A program made the position numbers and the translations under genes. This document shows, in pieces, positions 33,281 through 43,079 of a DNA stretch of 64,000 nucleotides. Under the pieces are notes generated by a model. That model did not search any database, was not told the DNA's origin, and saw nothing but the letters and a program-made list of their open reading frames with translations. Source of the stretch: Paraburkholderia heleia NBRC 101817 (GTDB lineage Bacteria > Pseudomonadota > Gammaproteobacteria > Burkholderiales > Burkholderiaceae); assembly GCF_000739775.1 (NCBI RefSeq), contig NZ_BBJH01000003.1:1-64000 (forward strand). Direction: 5' to 3'. Each line of letters begins with the position of its first letter. Within the stretch, counting starts at the first letter, position 1.

Positions 33281-34487
33281 GGACGCTTACCTTGTTACCG
33301 CCGGTCGCGACTTCGACGGGGTCGCCATTGGCGAGCCCATCGGGCGGCATATCGATCACACGGTCGTTCGGCTTGAGACCCGAACCGATCTCGACGGCGT
33401 CGCCCAGGTCGCGTGCAATCGTTACGTCCTTGAACCGCACGTGGCCGCCTCGGTCGAGCGTGGCAACGCGCAGCCCGTGGCTGTCGAACACCAGTGCACT
33501 GGCTGGCACACGCAGTGCGTTCGCTTCGACGGGCAACCTGAACTGCAGGCTCGCGAACCCGCCAGGCAGCAGCTTGCCTTCGCTGTTGTCGACGAGCAGT
33601 TGCACAAGCGTCGAGCCCGAATTCGCGTTGACCGCATCGGCCGATGCAATCACCTTCGCAGTGAATTGCTGGTCCGGGTAGGCAGGCACGGTCAGCGTGG
33701 CGGTCGTCCCCTCATGGATCAACGGCACGTAGTTCTGCGGCACCTGCACATACACACGCAACTGCTTCACATCGGACACGGCGAAAAGTTCCTGTCCCGC
33801 GCCTGCGCTGCCCGCGTTGATCAGTGCGCCGACATCGGTCTCACGCGCGGTGACGACGCCATCGAACGGCGCAACGATGCGGGCGAAGCCCTTCATCGCA
33901 ACAAGGCGGTCGACGTTGGCCTGCGCCGCGGCGACGATCGCTTTCTTGGCGGCGTAGTCGCCCGTGCGCTGGTCGACGTCCTGCTGGGCGACCGCGTCCG
34001 TGCCAAGCATCGCCTGCCAGCGTTTCGCCGTCGTCTGCGCCAGTGCCGCATTGGCCTTGGCAGTGTCGAGATCGGCCCTGGCCTGCGCGAGTTGCTGGTC
34101 AAGCTCCGGCGTTTCGATCTCGGCAAGCGCTTGACCGGCCTTGACGTGCGCGCCGATATCGACATTCCACGCCTTTAGATAGCCGCTTACGCGCGCGAAG
34201 ATCGGCGCGCGCGAATAAGCCTGCAGTTCGGAAGGCAACGTGAGCACGGGGCCGCTTCCCTCGCGTGCAGGCGCGATCACGCTCACGGTCGGCACGGCCT
34301 GTGCATCGGTCCAGGCCTTCAGCTTGCGCGCATCCGTGGCGCGCAGCACAAGGCCCGATGCGACCGCGACCACGACAATCGCGACGCCTGCGAGGGTCGC
34401 AACCGCGAGCCGCCGCGGGGCTCGCGTGCGTGCGATGGCGGGCTCGGAAACGGACTGGCGGGCGGATTCAATCGGTTCAGACGACAT
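33273..34487 (-). CDS. RND efflux periplasmic adaptor (membrane fusion protein)
   Basis: A 404-residue adaptor. One N-terminal membrane anchor (residues about 25-45) is followed by a lipoyl half, a coiled-coil hairpin rich in Ala, Gln and Lys (residues about 120-200), the second lipoyl half (ARIVAPFDGVVTARETDVG) and beta-barrel domains. The start at 34487 lies inside the permease gene, an 11-base overlap, which suggests translational coupling. It joins the permease to the outer-membrane factor. An HlyD/AcrA-type fold is certain; the drug range is not. Confidence 0.89.
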   Translation of the reverse strand: MSSEPIESARQSVSEPAIARTRAPRRLAVATLAGVAIVVVAVASGLVLRATDARKLKAWTDAQAVPTVSVIAPAREGSGPVLTLPSELQAYSRAPIFARVSGYLKAWNVDIGAHVKAGQALAEIETPELDQQLAQARADLDTAKANAALAQTTAKRWQAMLGTDAVAQQDVDQRTGDYAAKKAIVAAAQANVDRLVAMKGFARIVAPFDGVVTARETDVGALINAGSAGAGQELFAVSDVKQLRVYVQVPQNYVPLIHEGTTATLTVPAYPDQQFTAKVIASADAVNANSGSTLVQLLVDNSEGKLLPGGFASLQFRLPVEANALRVPASALVFDSHGLRVATLDRGGHVRFKDVTIARDLGDAVEIGSGLKPNDRVIDMPPDGLANGDPVEVATGGNKVSVHG

Positions 34488-37400
34488 GAGCGGTACCTTC
34501 CGAGGCAAACGAGTCGGGAGTAGCCGCGCGCCCGCGGCGCGCGTGGATAATGCAGAAAACGACGGGCACGAAAAAGAGCGACGCCGTCGTTGCGAAAAGC
34601 AGGCCGCCGATCACCGCGCGGCCGAGTGGCGCATTCTGTTCGCCGCCCTCTCCGAGCGCGAGCGCCATTGGCGCCATGCCAATGATCATTGACAGCGCGG
34701 TCATGAGCACCGGCCGAAAGCGCGTAAATCCAGCCTCGAGTGCGGCCCTCAGCGGGTCGCCGTGCTCGGCGAGCCGCTCGCGGCAAAAACTCACGACGAG
34801 AATCGAGTTCGCGGTCGCGACACCCATGCACATAATTGCGCCCGTCAACGCAGGCACCGATAGCGTGGTATGCGTGAGGAACAACATCCATACGATGCCG
34901 GCGAGCGCTGCCGGCAATGCGGACACGATTACGAACGGATCGGCCCACGACTGAAAGTTCACGACGATCAGCAGATAGATCAGCGCCACCGCACCCAACA
35001 GGCCGAACAGCATGCCGGTGAAAGCACTGTTCATTGTTTGCACCTGGCCGAGCAAAGCAACGGACGAGCCTTTCGGCAGGGACTTCGCATGACTTGCGAC
35101 GACCTTCTGGATATCGGAAGCAACCGCACCGAGATCGCGGTCCTGCGTAGTCGCGAAGATTTCGACCATCGGCTGGATGTTGTACTGGCTCACGATCGAG
35201 TTGCTGCTCGTGCGGTCGAACGTGGCGAGGCCGCCGAGAATCTGTGGGCCACTCAACGTAGCGGTCGAAGACGTTATCGGCAGATTCTGCAACGACGACA
35301 GCGTATCGAGACTGTACTGGGGCGTCTGCATCACGATCGGGTACGAGACACCGTTTGCGTTATTGAGCCAGAACGTCGGCGCGACCTGGCTCGAACCCGC
35401 GAGATTCACGACCATGCTGTTCGTCACGTCCCGCTCGGTGATGCCGAGCAGTTGTGCGCGCGTGCGGTCGACATCGACGTTGAACGTCGGGCTGGCCCGC
35501 GACTGCTCGATGCGCGCGTCGACAACGCCAGGTACGCGGCGAATGTCGCGCAGCAGCAGGTTCGTGTAGTCGAAGTTGCCGGCGAGATTGTTGCCGCGCA
35601 CTTGCAAGTCGATGGGAGCCGGCGACCCGAAATTCAGGATCTGGCTGATGATGTCCGCCGGGGGAAACGAGAACGTCACGCCGGGAAACTCGCGGGGTAG
35701 CTGTTCCCGCATTTCGCGCACATAGTCGGCGGTTGGTCCGTGTCCTTCGTTAAGCTCGATCTGGATGTCGCCGTCCTGGGAGCCGATGATGCCCGTGTTG
35801 TTGTACGCGGTGTTGATGCCGCTAACCGGCAAGCCAACGTTATCGACCACGGTGCCAAGTTCCGCGGGCGGCACGATCCGGCGCACGGCGCCTTCGACGC
35901 CGGCAATGATCTCCGATGTTTTCTCGACGCGCTCGCCGATGGGGGCTCGAACGTGCAGCAGGATCTGGCCTGCGTCCACGGCGGGAAAGAAGTTGCGGCC
36001 AAGCAATGGCACGAGTGCAAATGAGAGCAGCACGAAGCCGAGGAAACAGCCGACGAAGGTCCTGCGATTTGCAAGCGCCAGTTCCAGCAACCCGCGATAG
36101 CCCGAGCGCACGTTTTCAAAGCGCGCCTCGAAACCCTTCTGAAAGCACGCCAGCGGACCGGTTCGCCGGACGTCATGCTCACCGTGCGCTACGACGTGGG
36201 GGCGCAGCAGGAAGTTCGCCATGGTCGGGACCAGCGTGCGCGACAGGATGAACGAAGCCACCATCGCGAAGATCACTGCCTCCGCCATGGGTACAAAGAG
36301 AAAGCGCGCCACGCCGTTCAGGAAAAACATGGGGACGAACACAATGCAGATGCAAAGCAACGAGACAAATGCAGGCGTGACGATTTGCGCGGCGCCATCG
36401 AGAATCGCGGTCTCGACAGGCTTGCCGTGTTCGAGGTGCCAGTTGATGTTCTCGATCGTCACAGTCGCGTCGTCGACAAGAATGCCGACAGCGAGCGCCA
36501 GACCGCCTAATGTCATGATGTTCAGCGTTTCGCCGAGTGCCGAGAGCGCCGCGATGGAGCCGAGAATCGAAAGAGGAATCGATGTCGCGATGATGATCGT
36601 CGAACGCCAGCTGCCAAGGAATAGCAGGATCATCAGGCTGGTCAGCACCGCAGCGATCACCGCTTCGCGTGCCACGCCGCCGATTGCCGAGCGCACAAAC
36701 AGCGACTGGTCGCCAATGGCGGCGACCTGAAGGTTGTCTGGCAATGCGGCACGCGCGTCCGCGAGATGCTGCCTGATTCCTGCGATGATCCCGAGCGTCG
36801 ACACGGAGCCGTTCTTCAGGACCGTCATCAGCACGGAGCGGCGACCGTTCACGTGCACGATATTGGTCTGCGGCGGGCTGCCGTCGGTCACGTTGGCAAC
36901 GTCGCGAATATAGACTGTCGTACCGTTCACAGCCTTCACCGGCAGGTCGCCGAGCTCGCGTATTGCAGCGGGTGCATCGTTGAGTTGCAGCGTGTACTCG
37001 TGATCTCCCATTTTTGCAGTGCCGACAGGTGTGATCAGGTTTTGCATCGCCAGCGCGTTGGCGACGTCCTGTGCGGAAAGGCCGCGAGCCTCCAGTTTCG
37101 CCGGATCGACGTCGATCTGGACCTGGCGCGTCTTGCCGCCGAACGGGTAGGGGATGGCCGCGCCCGCAACCGTGACGAGTTGCGGACGCAACTGGTTCAG
37201 TCCGAGGTCGCCGAGGTTTTGTTCGCTAAGCCCTTTTCCCGACAGCGCGAGTTGGATGATCGGCACCGTCGAAGCGTTGTAGTTCAGGATCAGCGGCGGC
37301 GTCGTGCCCGCCGGCAATTGCCGCAACTGGGTCTGTGCGACTGCGGTCACCTGCGCATTCGCGGTGGCGATGTTCACGCCGGGCTGAAAGAAGATCTTGA

Positions 37401-37677
37401 TAATGCCGAATCCAGCTACCGATTCGGCTTCGATATGTTCGACGTCGTTGACGGTGGTCGTAATCGTCCGCTCGAAGGGTGACGTGATTCGGCCAGCCAT
37501 CTGATCAGGTGGCAGCCCTGTGTATTGCCACACGACGCTGATGACGGGGATGCGGATGTCGGGAAAGATGTCGGTTGGCGTTTTCATCGCGGACAGCGGT
37601 CCGATGACGAAAATGATGATTGCCAGCACGACAAAGGTGTATGGACGCCGCAGCGCGATACGTACCAGGCCGAGCAT
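34477..37677 (-). CDS. RND efflux permease (hydrophobe/amphiphile type)
   Basis: A 1066-residue 12-helix proton-driven pump of the AcrB superfamily. The start at 37677 (MLGLVRIALRRPYTF) is the usual opening; the open frame upstream lacks homology. Helix 4 carries GGLALAVGILVDDATVTIEN, whose double Asp belongs to the proton relay and marks the multidrug type rather than the heavy-metal type. Two large periplasmic loops are present. First gene of a three-gene leftward operon with overlapping ends. No repressor gene is adjacent, so regulation is probably from elsewhere. Confidence 0.9.
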   Translation of the reverse strand: MLGLVRIALRRPYTFVVLAIIIFVIGPLSAMKTPTDIFPDIRIPVISVVWQYTGLPPDQMAGRITSPFERTITTTVNDVEHIEAESVAGFGIIKIFFQPGVNIATANAQVTAVAQTQLRQLPAGTTPPLILNYNASTVPIIQLALSGKGLSEQNLGDLGLNQLRPQLVTVAGAAIPYPFGGKTRQVQIDVDPAKLEARGLSAQDVANALAMQNLITPVGTAKMGDHEYTLQLNDAPAAIRELGDLPVKAVNGTTVYIRDVANVTDGSPPQTNIVHVNGRRSVLMTVLKNGSVSTLGIIAGIRQHLADARAALPDNLQVAAIGDQSLFVRSAIGGVAREAVIAAVLTSLMILLFLGSWRSTIIIATSIPLSILGSIAALSALGETLNIMTLGGLALAVGILVDDATVTIENINWHLEHGKPVETAILDGAAQIVTPAFVSLLCICIVFVPMFFLNGVARFLFVPMAEAVIFAMVASFILSRTLVPTMANFLLRPHVVAHGEHDVRRTGPLACFQKGFEARFENVRSGYRGLLELALANRRTFVGCFLGFVLLSFALVPLLGRNFFPAVDAGQILLHVRAPIGERVEKTSEIIAGVEGAVRRIVPPAELGTVVDNVGLPVSGINTAYNNTGIIGSQDGDIQIELNEGHGPTADYVREMREQLPREFPGVTFSFPPADIISQILNFGSPAPIDLQVRGNNLAGNFDYTNLLLRDIRRVPGVVDARIEQSRASPTFNVDVDRTRAQLLGITERDVTNSMVVNLAGSSQVAPTFWLNNANGVSYPIVMQTPQYSLDTLSSLQNLPITSSTATLSGPQILGGLATFDRTSSNSIVSQYNIQPMVEIFATTQDRDLGAVASDIQKVVASHAKSLPKGSSVALLGQVQTMNSAFTGMLFGLLGAVALIYLLIVVNFQSWADPFVIVSALPAALAGIVWMLFLTHTTLSVPALTGAIMCMGVATANSILVVSFCRERLAEHGDPLRAALEAGFTRFRPVLMTALSMIIGMAPMALALGEGGEQNAPLGRAVIGGLLFATTASLFFVPVVFCIIHARRGRAATPDSFASEGTAHVV

Positions 37678-38586
37678 GTGGATTTTCCTGCAAAGCACAG
37701 TGACTGGGAAAAGCGGGCGTCGTTCGTTCGAACTAGTCGCGGCAAACGTCGCACGTGGCTTCGATAGCGTTCGTCGACGCGCTGGGAGCGGCACGCCTTC
37801 CTTGCGGACCGCTGCATGATGCATTAGCTCATGGGAGCCGTCGGCGAAGACGCATTGTGGTGCGTGTGTCCTTCGTGACTTAAGCGCGTGCAAACGTACA
37901 AAGCCGGAATGTACACAAAGGATCAACTTCTTGCTGGCGACATATTCTAAGGATGACGCACTAAACCGGTGACAGTACAAGTGGATCGTGTGCAGTCAAC
38001 GTGCTCGGCCTCTGTGTTTTTTATTGATAAAACAGTGGCTTACTGAAGCGGTAAAAGAGGGTGCGGACAACGGTCGCATTGCGCCTTCAATAGAGAGAGG
38101 GTTTTGTTACGAGTTATTAATGGCCTATCAGATCATCGAATCTGGCGTTCAGGAACAGTTACTCGTGGTTTATTTAGTTTCCTCGTGGAAACCGTGATTC
38201 TGTCGAGTGGCCTATGTTCGTTTCCGTGCGCGCCGGAATTACGGCTGGATTGGCAGAAATCGGCGTATTGCATCTGTTCCCCCGATACCCGTGGCGCGGC
38301 TGGATCATACGGCATGGGGCATTGGGGTGGATGCCGATGTTGTCTTTGACGCCGCGGTAATCCATTCACGCTTGAAGGTCATCGCTGGCGCTCACGCCTG
38401 TGCTCGCGATTTGTTTCCTCCCGGTAAGTATGGGTCCATCAAGTGCGTGCTGGTGCGTCCTGCAAGAAGCTGGAACAATCCGCTTGGCGGCGGAGAAGGA
38501 CGTTATCACGTCGAGAGGCACATTCAATTGGAAGAAGCTGTGCGTGCCTGATTTAATTCGCGAACCCGGCTATATGATTGCAGGCT
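37678..38586. other. 909-base region without a supported gene
   Basis: Between the leftward RND operon and the rightward gene at 38587. The part from about 37900 to 38200 is richer in A and T than the genes around it. Several short open frames exist on both strands, but none has a recognisable domain, a good ribosome site or local codon bias. It must contain the RND promoter. I see no IS ends, tRNA or long repeats. It may hold degraded coding sequence or a small RNA, but nothing supports either. Confidence 0.5.
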
Positions 38587-39069
38587 ATGGCAAAGAAGAA
38601 CCATAGAATTTTGCGCAATGTGCGCTCGGCCCAGGCGCAGCATTCGAAGGCGCGCCTGTTGCCGCTTCCCCCGGCGGCATCCAGTTCCACGGCATTGCGT
38701 GCTCACATTGCGCTGGATCTTCTGCGGCGCGGCAAGGGTAGTGCATCGTGCATTCGCTTGCTTGCCGATGTCATGTGTCTTGTCGCGTACATGGTCGAAC
38801 TGGGCTATTGCATCACGACCCAGGAGCAGATCGACGATGCCGATGGCTCGGTAGCGCGTTCATTCGACTGGGCCGAGCGGACCGGAGAATGGTGCCTCGA
38901 CGAACGCGGAGTGGCGGCTTTCGCACCGTTCGTGACGGCTTACGACAAGTTGCTGCAGTACGTTCCGGTTGGCGCGCTGGTTACGGCTTACGATGCACTG
39001 GATCGCATACGCGCGAGGGCAGCCGTGCTCAAGAATGCCGGTGCGGTTGCGGCGCGCGCGGTGACGTAG
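38587..39069 (+). CDS. Conserved-type protein of unknown function
   Basis: A 160-residue, mostly helical, Ala-rich protein. The start at 38587 (MAKKNHRILRN) gives a basic N-terminal tail of about 35 residues. A helical body follows with LRAHIALDLLRRGKGS, two Cys residues near 60-75 and a final helix ALDRIRARAAVLKNAG. No signal peptide or membrane segment and no known motif. Codon use matches real genes here. It is convergent with the GlxA-type regulator, only 11 bases apart. I do not recognise the family. Confidence 0.6.
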   Translation: MAKKNHRILRNVRSAQAQHSKARLLPLPPAASSSTALRAHIALDLLRRGKGSASCIRLLADVMCLVAYMVELGYCITTQEQIDDADGSVARSFDWAERTGEWCLDERGVAAFAPFVTAYDKLLQYVPVGALVTAYDALDRIRARAAVLKNAGAVAARAVT

Positions 39070-39080
39070 GAGCGCGCGCC

Positions 39081-40118
39081 CTAGCGGCCGCGCGCAACTT
39101 GCTTCGCAGCCGCGACGCTGTTGGTCGGCGTCTGCGGCAATAAGCCTGTCGTTTGCTCCGAGCGAAAGCGCGCGCGGTAGTCCGCAGGGTTGATCTGCAG
39201 GCGTCGCGCGAACGCACGCCGCAACGCATCGGTGCTCTCGAAGCCGCAGCGTTTCGCGATCTCGCGCAAGGACAAATCCGTCCCTTCCAGGTAGCGCCGT
39301 GCTGCGTCGATGCGTGCGTTGGCGAGAAACATCATGGGCGTGACGCCGCATTCCTTGCTGAATGTTCGAGCGAGATTGCGCGCGCTCATGTGCACGCGCT
39401 CGGCGAGCGAAGCGACCGTGTGGTCGATCTGCAGGTTGTCGAGAATGTATTGCTGTAGTGACGTGGTTTGCGAATGCGGCGCCGCCTGCGATTCCAGCAG
39501 CGGGCTGAACTGGGACTGACCACCGGCTCGCCGCAGGTACACGATGAGATACTTCGCGACATCCAGCGCCATCGCGCGTCCGTAGTCTTCCTCGATTAAC
39601 GCGAGCGCGAGGTCGATCCCCGCTGTCACGCCTGCCGTCGTGTAGATGCCGCCGTCCTTCACGTAGATGTGATCGGGCTCGATGCGCGATTTCGGGAAGG
39701 TCGCGGCGAGCCTGGGCACGTCCATCCAATGCGTGGTGACCACGCGGTTGTCGAGCAGGCCCGCGGAGCCCAGAGCGAAAAGGCCGTTGCAAATGGCGCA
39801 GACGCGACGAGCGCGCCGGTAATGCGCGTGCAGCCATTCGCTGAGCGCCGGGTCGTCGAAGATCTCGAAGATCCCAAGGCCACCGGGCACGATCACGGTG
39901 TCGAAGTCAGGGCAGGCGTCGAAAATCGTGCGCTCCGGCACGATCGTCATGCCGCTCGACGACTGGATCGCACCGCGCGTCGTGCCGACAGTGAGGATCT
40001 CGTACTCGCATTCTCCCTGGCTCAGGACTCGGACCTCGGCGAATGCGTCGCGTGGCCCCGCGATATCGAGCAACTGGAATCCCGGGAACACCACCATGCC
40101 GACCTTGATGCGGTTCAT
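39081..40118 (-). CDS. GlxA family transcriptional regulator (DJ-1/PfpI + AraC)
   Basis: A 345-residue regulator. The N-terminal half (about 1-190) is a DJ-1/PfpI-like amidotransferase fold (VGMVVFPGFQLLDIAGP; VCAICNGLFALGSAGLLD). The C-terminal half (about 235-330) has two AraC helix-turn-helix units (SLAERVHMSARNLARTF and SLREIAKRCGFESTDALRRAF). Such regulators often govern nitrogen, amide or quaternary-amine catabolism. It follows the cobalt transporter of the nitrile hydratase operon by 73 bases in the same direction, so it is the best candidate for controlling that operon, possibly activated by an amide or nitrile. Confidence 0.87.
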   Translation of the reverse strand: MNRIKVGMVVFPGFQLLDIAGPRDAFAEVRVLSQGECEYEILTVGTTRGAIQSSSGMTIVPERTIFDACPDFDTVIVPGGLGIFEIFDDPALSEWLHAHYRRARRVCAICNGLFALGSAGLLDNRVVTTHWMDVPRLAATFPKSRIEPDHIYVKDGGIYTTAGVTAGIDLALALIEEDYGRAMALDVAKYLIVYLRRAGGQSQFSPLLESQAAPHSQTTSLQQYILDNLQIDHTVASLAERVHMSARNLARTFSKECGVTPMMFLANARIDAARRYLEGTDLSLREIAKRCGFESTDALRRAFARRLQINPADYRARFRSEQTTGLLPQTPTNSVAAAKQVARGR

Positions 40119-40191
40119 TGCGCTTACTCGCAGACAGTGGAAGGAAGGCCGCCGGTCGGCTGCGGACCAGGCCGTACCAGGCGGCTTCGGC

Positions 40192-41241
40192 TCATGCCGG
40201 CGAGGCCCCTTTCTCGTAGTCTTTCAGTTTATATAGCATCGCCGAGGCGAGCCAGCCAATCGTAAAGATTGCGACGATCCCGTAGCCGAGCAACCCGAAA
40301 TTGCTGTTGAGGGCATCGACGAAACGCCAGAACGGACCGGAGAGGGCGAGCATTTGCGCGGCGAGCCCTAATGCCTCGATGCCCCCGATCAGCGCGGCGA
40401 CGAGCGTCGATAGCAGCGTGATCGTCAGGTTGTAGTACAACTTGCGCAAAGGCTTGATGAAGGCCCACCCGTACGCGCCGAGCATGAGGATGCCATCGGT
40501 CGTGTCGACGGTAAGCATGCCCGCTGCGAAAAGGCACGGAAAGGCAAGGATCGTCCAGATAGAGAAGCCGGCTGAAGCCTGTGATGCCGAGGTGCCAAGC
40601 AGCGCCACCTCAGTGGCGGTTTCGAAGCCCAGGCCGAAGAGAACACCGAGCGGAAGCATCAGCCAGCTCGAACGCACAAGCCCAAAGAGCGGGCGGAACA
40701 TGCGCGCGATCAGATTGCCCGCAAGGGGGACAGCGTCGTCGTTGTGCGCGTCGCCGATCTCGCCGCGGCGCGCCTTGCGAAAGGCGCGCACGAGATCGAT
40801 CAGCAGCACGACGTTGAGCGCTGCGATTGCGAGAAGGAAAACCGCGGACACGAGTGTGCCGATCGTCGCGCCGGTTTCGCGTAGCGTTTCGAAATGGTGC
40901 GCAAGCGACCGGGTTGCAAGCGCGACGACGAGCGCGCCCACCACGACCGTGAGCGAATGGCCGAGCGCGAAATAGAATCCGACTGTCACGGGCCGCTTGC
41001 CGTCGTTCATCAGCTTGCGGGTCACGTTATCGATCGCGGCGATATGGTCGGCGTCCATCGCGTGGCGCAGGCCGAAGCTGTACGCGAGAAACGCAGTGCC
41101 GAGCAGCATGGGCGACGTGCGCAGGACGATGAGCGCCCAGGTCCACGCGAGGATATTGACGAGCGCCAGTGTGGTGTACATGGCGACGATGCGCGAGCGG
41201 CTCGACGCGCGGGGATGCCGCGGTTCAGTGGCGAAGCTCAT
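40192..41241 (-). CDS. nhlF: Cobalt/nickel permease (HoxN/NhlF family)
   Basis: A 349-residue, eight-helix NiCoT-family permease. It carries the metal-recognition motif RHAMDADHIAAIDN (the HX4DH signature) in helix 2, LGFETATEV in helix 5 and further family glycines. NiCoT proteins import Ni2+ or Co2+ at high affinity. NhlF from Rhodococcus is the cobalt carrier linked to the cobalt nitrile hydratase. Its place here, 19 bases after the nitrile hydratase accessory gene, makes cobalt the likely substrate. Nickel transport cannot be ruled out from sequence. Confidence 0.9.
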   Translation of the reverse strand: MSFATEPRHPRASSRSRIVAMYTTLALVNILAWTWALIVLRTSPMLLGTAFLAYSFGLRHAMDADHIAAIDNVTRKLMNDGKRPVTVGFYFALGHSLTVVVGALVVALATRSLAHHFETLRETGATIGTLVSAVFLLAIAALNVVLLIDLVRAFRKARRGEIGDAHNDDAVPLAGNLIARMFRPLFGLVRSSWLMLPLGVLFGLGFETATEVALLGTSASQASAGFSIWTILAFPCLFAAGMLTVDTTDGILMLGAYGWAFIKPLRKLYYNLTITLLSTLVAALIGGIEALGLAAQMLALSGPFWRFVDALNSNFGLLGYGIVAIFTIGWLASAMLYKLKDYEKGASPA

Positions 41242-41260
41242 GGGTGTCTCCTTCGTGAGA

Positions 41261-41620
41261 TTACAGGTCGATCAGTGCGGATCGGCTCACAGGGCGTGGC
41301 GCGAGCGCGCGCGCCAACTCCGCTGGGTCGAGCGTGCCGCTCGCCCCGATCACCTTCAGCAGCGCTTCGAAAAAGCGCTCGTAATAGTCCCAGCGCGGCT
41401 GGTGCGCGCATTCGAGTGCTTCCCAGCGGCCGATCGCTTCGATCAGGCACTGGCGAAAGTCCTCCCACTCGAAGCAGCCGGCCTTCGCCAGCGAAAGCGC
41501 AAGGCCAAATACGTCGCGCTCCCAGCGGTTCGTGAACAGCAGCTTGCCTTCGACGCGTGGCGGCGAGTCGGCGTGACCGAGCATCGATGCCGCGGCGTAT
41601 TCCTCGAATCGAGTGAACAT
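41261..41620 (-). CDS. Nitrile hydratase accessory protein (activator)
   Basis: A 119-residue protein that resembles the N-terminal part of the nitrile hydratase beta subunit (LLFTNRWERDVFGLALSLAKAG, in part; then FEWEDFRQCLIEAIG and a YYERFFEALLKVI helix). That is the known design of the small activator (P14K/NhlE) that carries cobalt to the alpha subunit by subunit exchange. It lies 9 bases after nthA and 19 bases before the cobalt permease gene. Confidence 0.85.
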   Translation of the reverse strand: MFTRFEEYAAASMLGHADSPPRVEGKLLFTNRWERDVFGLALSLAKAGCFEWEDFRQCLIEAIGRWEALECAHQPRWDYYERFFEALLKVIGASGTLDPAELARALAPRPVSRSALIDL

Positions 41621-41629
41621 CGCCTGCTC

Positions 41630-42253
41630 CTACGCCTGCGGCGCGGCAACGAGTGCCACACCCATCATCGACTCGGGCGTGACGAGCGCGGCTAGCGCTT
41701 CCTCGCTCATGCCCTCCGTGTTCGCCGGGCGCTCGGGAACGACGAACCAGCGGATCTGCGCGCTGCTGTCCCATACCTTCACGGCCTTCGTTTCCGGCAC
41801 CGCCACGCCGAATTCGCTCAGCACGGCGCGTGGCTCGCGCACGCCGCGCGCGCGAAACACCGGGTCCTTGTACCAGTAGGGCGGCAGGCCGAGCACCGGC
41901 CACGGGTAGCACGAGCACAGCGTGCAGATGATGAGGTTGTGCACATCGGCGCTGTTGGCCACGGCTGCCATGTGCTCGCCTTCCGCGCCCGTCATCCCGA
42001 CGGGCAGATCGAGCTCGGCGATCGCAGCGGGCGTGTCTTCGAGCAGACGCGCCTTGTAGGCAGGATCGATCCATGCGCGCGCAACGATTTTGGCGCCGTT
42101 GAAGGGGCCTGCCACGGTTTCGAAATGGCGCAGCACCGTATCGACCGAATCGCTGCCGATAATGCCCTTTTCGATCAGCAGCGCTTCGAGTGCACGCACC
42201 TTCGCGGCGCTCGACGCCTCACGGTCGTCAGGAAAAGCAAAAATATCGCTCAT
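41630..42253 (-). CDS. nthA: Nitrile hydratase alpha subunit, cobalt type
   Basis: A 207-residue catalytic subunit. The metal centre motif is CTLCSC at Cys110, Cys113 and Cys115; the Thr after the first Cys marks the cobalt type (iron enzymes have Ser). In the family, two of the Cys are oxidised to sulfinate and sulfenate. Next comes YPWPVLGLPPYWYKD, the conserved loop around the active site. The enzyme hydrates nitriles to amides. The gene follows nthB by 30 bases. The beta-before-alpha order matches other cobalt nitrile hydratase operons. Confidence 0.93.
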   Translation of the reverse strand: MSDIFAFPDDREASSAAKVRALEALLIEKGIIGSDSVDTVLRHFETVAGPFNGAKIVARAWIDPAYKARLLEDTPAAIAELDLPVGMTGAEGEHMAAVANSADVHNLIICTLCSCYPWPVLGLPPYWYKDPVFRARGVREPRAVLSEFGVAVPETKAVKVWDSSAQIRWFVVPERPANTEGMSEEALAALVTPESMMGVALVAAPQA

Positions 42254-42283
42254 GGTTCTCTCCTTTGTCAGTAGTGCGCGGAA

Positions 42284-43027
42284 TCAGGCAACCGTTGCCA
42301 CGTAGGCTTCAAACAGGTCCGCGTAAATCGTCGTGTTGGCCTCGCTCTTGCCTGCGCCCCAGATGTCCGCCGCCGCGAAGGCAACGCGATAGACCGGCAT
42401 GGGCTCGCCGATGCCGTCGACGCCAGTCGAAACGAAATACGCATAGCTGCCCGGATAGGCGAGTTCGACCGTGCCCGTCTTGTTGCGCAGGTAACCCGGC
42501 AGCCGCGTGTGATCGACGGCTTCGGGGTCGGCCACGCGCACGCGCTGTCCAGCCTCGAAGCGTGCTGCCTGCTGGCTGGCGTGCCGGGGTGAATCGCCTT
42601 GCTGAAGGTAGGCGTCGATCTGCGCGTCGAGCGCCGTATTGGGCCGCTGGGGCAGCGGGGACTCAGGCTGGCTGCGGTAGAACGCGGTCTTCTCGGCCAA
42701 CTCCTGCGCAGTGAGGTAGCCCGCGTCGATGAAAAACCGGGAAATGCCGCCAAGCCATTTCTCGTAGTAGCGGAACTTGAAGTATTCGAACGGTTGCATG
42801 CCCTCTGCGCCAGTGCGCAGCGATGCCCACGTCCAGTCGCTTCGGAGGGTCGTTGGCAGCGTCTTGATGGGATAGCCAGGCAGCGCGGTGTCGAGGTGTG
42901 CGCTCTCGGCCATCATGGCAGTGTGGATGCCGAAGATGCGCTGTTCCCACGGGTGGGCGAACACGCGCGTGTCCAGATTGACGGGGCCCAGGTTTTCGAG
43001 TCCGCCAAGGTGATGTTGGAGTTTCAT
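42284..43027 (-). CDS. nthB: Nitrile hydratase beta subunit
   Basis: A 247-residue beta subunit, slightly longer than many, opening with MKLQHHLGGLENLGPVNLD and then HPWEQRIFGIHTAM. Family residues include YFKFRYYEKWLGGI and, in the C-terminal SH3-like barrel, VDHTRLPGYLRNKTG. Conserved Arg residues of this subunit hydrogen-bond the oxidised cysteines of the alpha subunit. The gene follows the CobW-like GTPase by 52 bases and precedes nthA. Confidence 0.92.
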   Translation of the reverse strand: MKLQHHLGGLENLGPVNLDTRVFAHPWEQRIFGIHTAMMAESAHLDTALPGYPIKTLPTTLRSDWTWASLRTGAEGMQPFEYFKFRYYEKWLGGISRFFIDAGYLTAQELAEKTAFYRSQPESPLPQRPNTALDAQIDAYLQQGDSPRHASQQAARFEAGQRVRVADPEAVDHTRLPGYLRNKTGTVELAYPGSYAYFVSTGVDGIGEPMPVYRVAFAAADIWGAGKSEANTTIYADLFEAYVATVA

Positions 43028-43079
43028 TTGGAGTCCATATCGTTAAAAATGAATCGGGCCACTACAGGGTAAGGGAGAC

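Noticed and set aside
37988..38197. 69-codon open frame upstream of the RND operon, on the other strand
   Set aside because: No homology, no ribosome site and no codon bias; kept as part of the unexplained region only.
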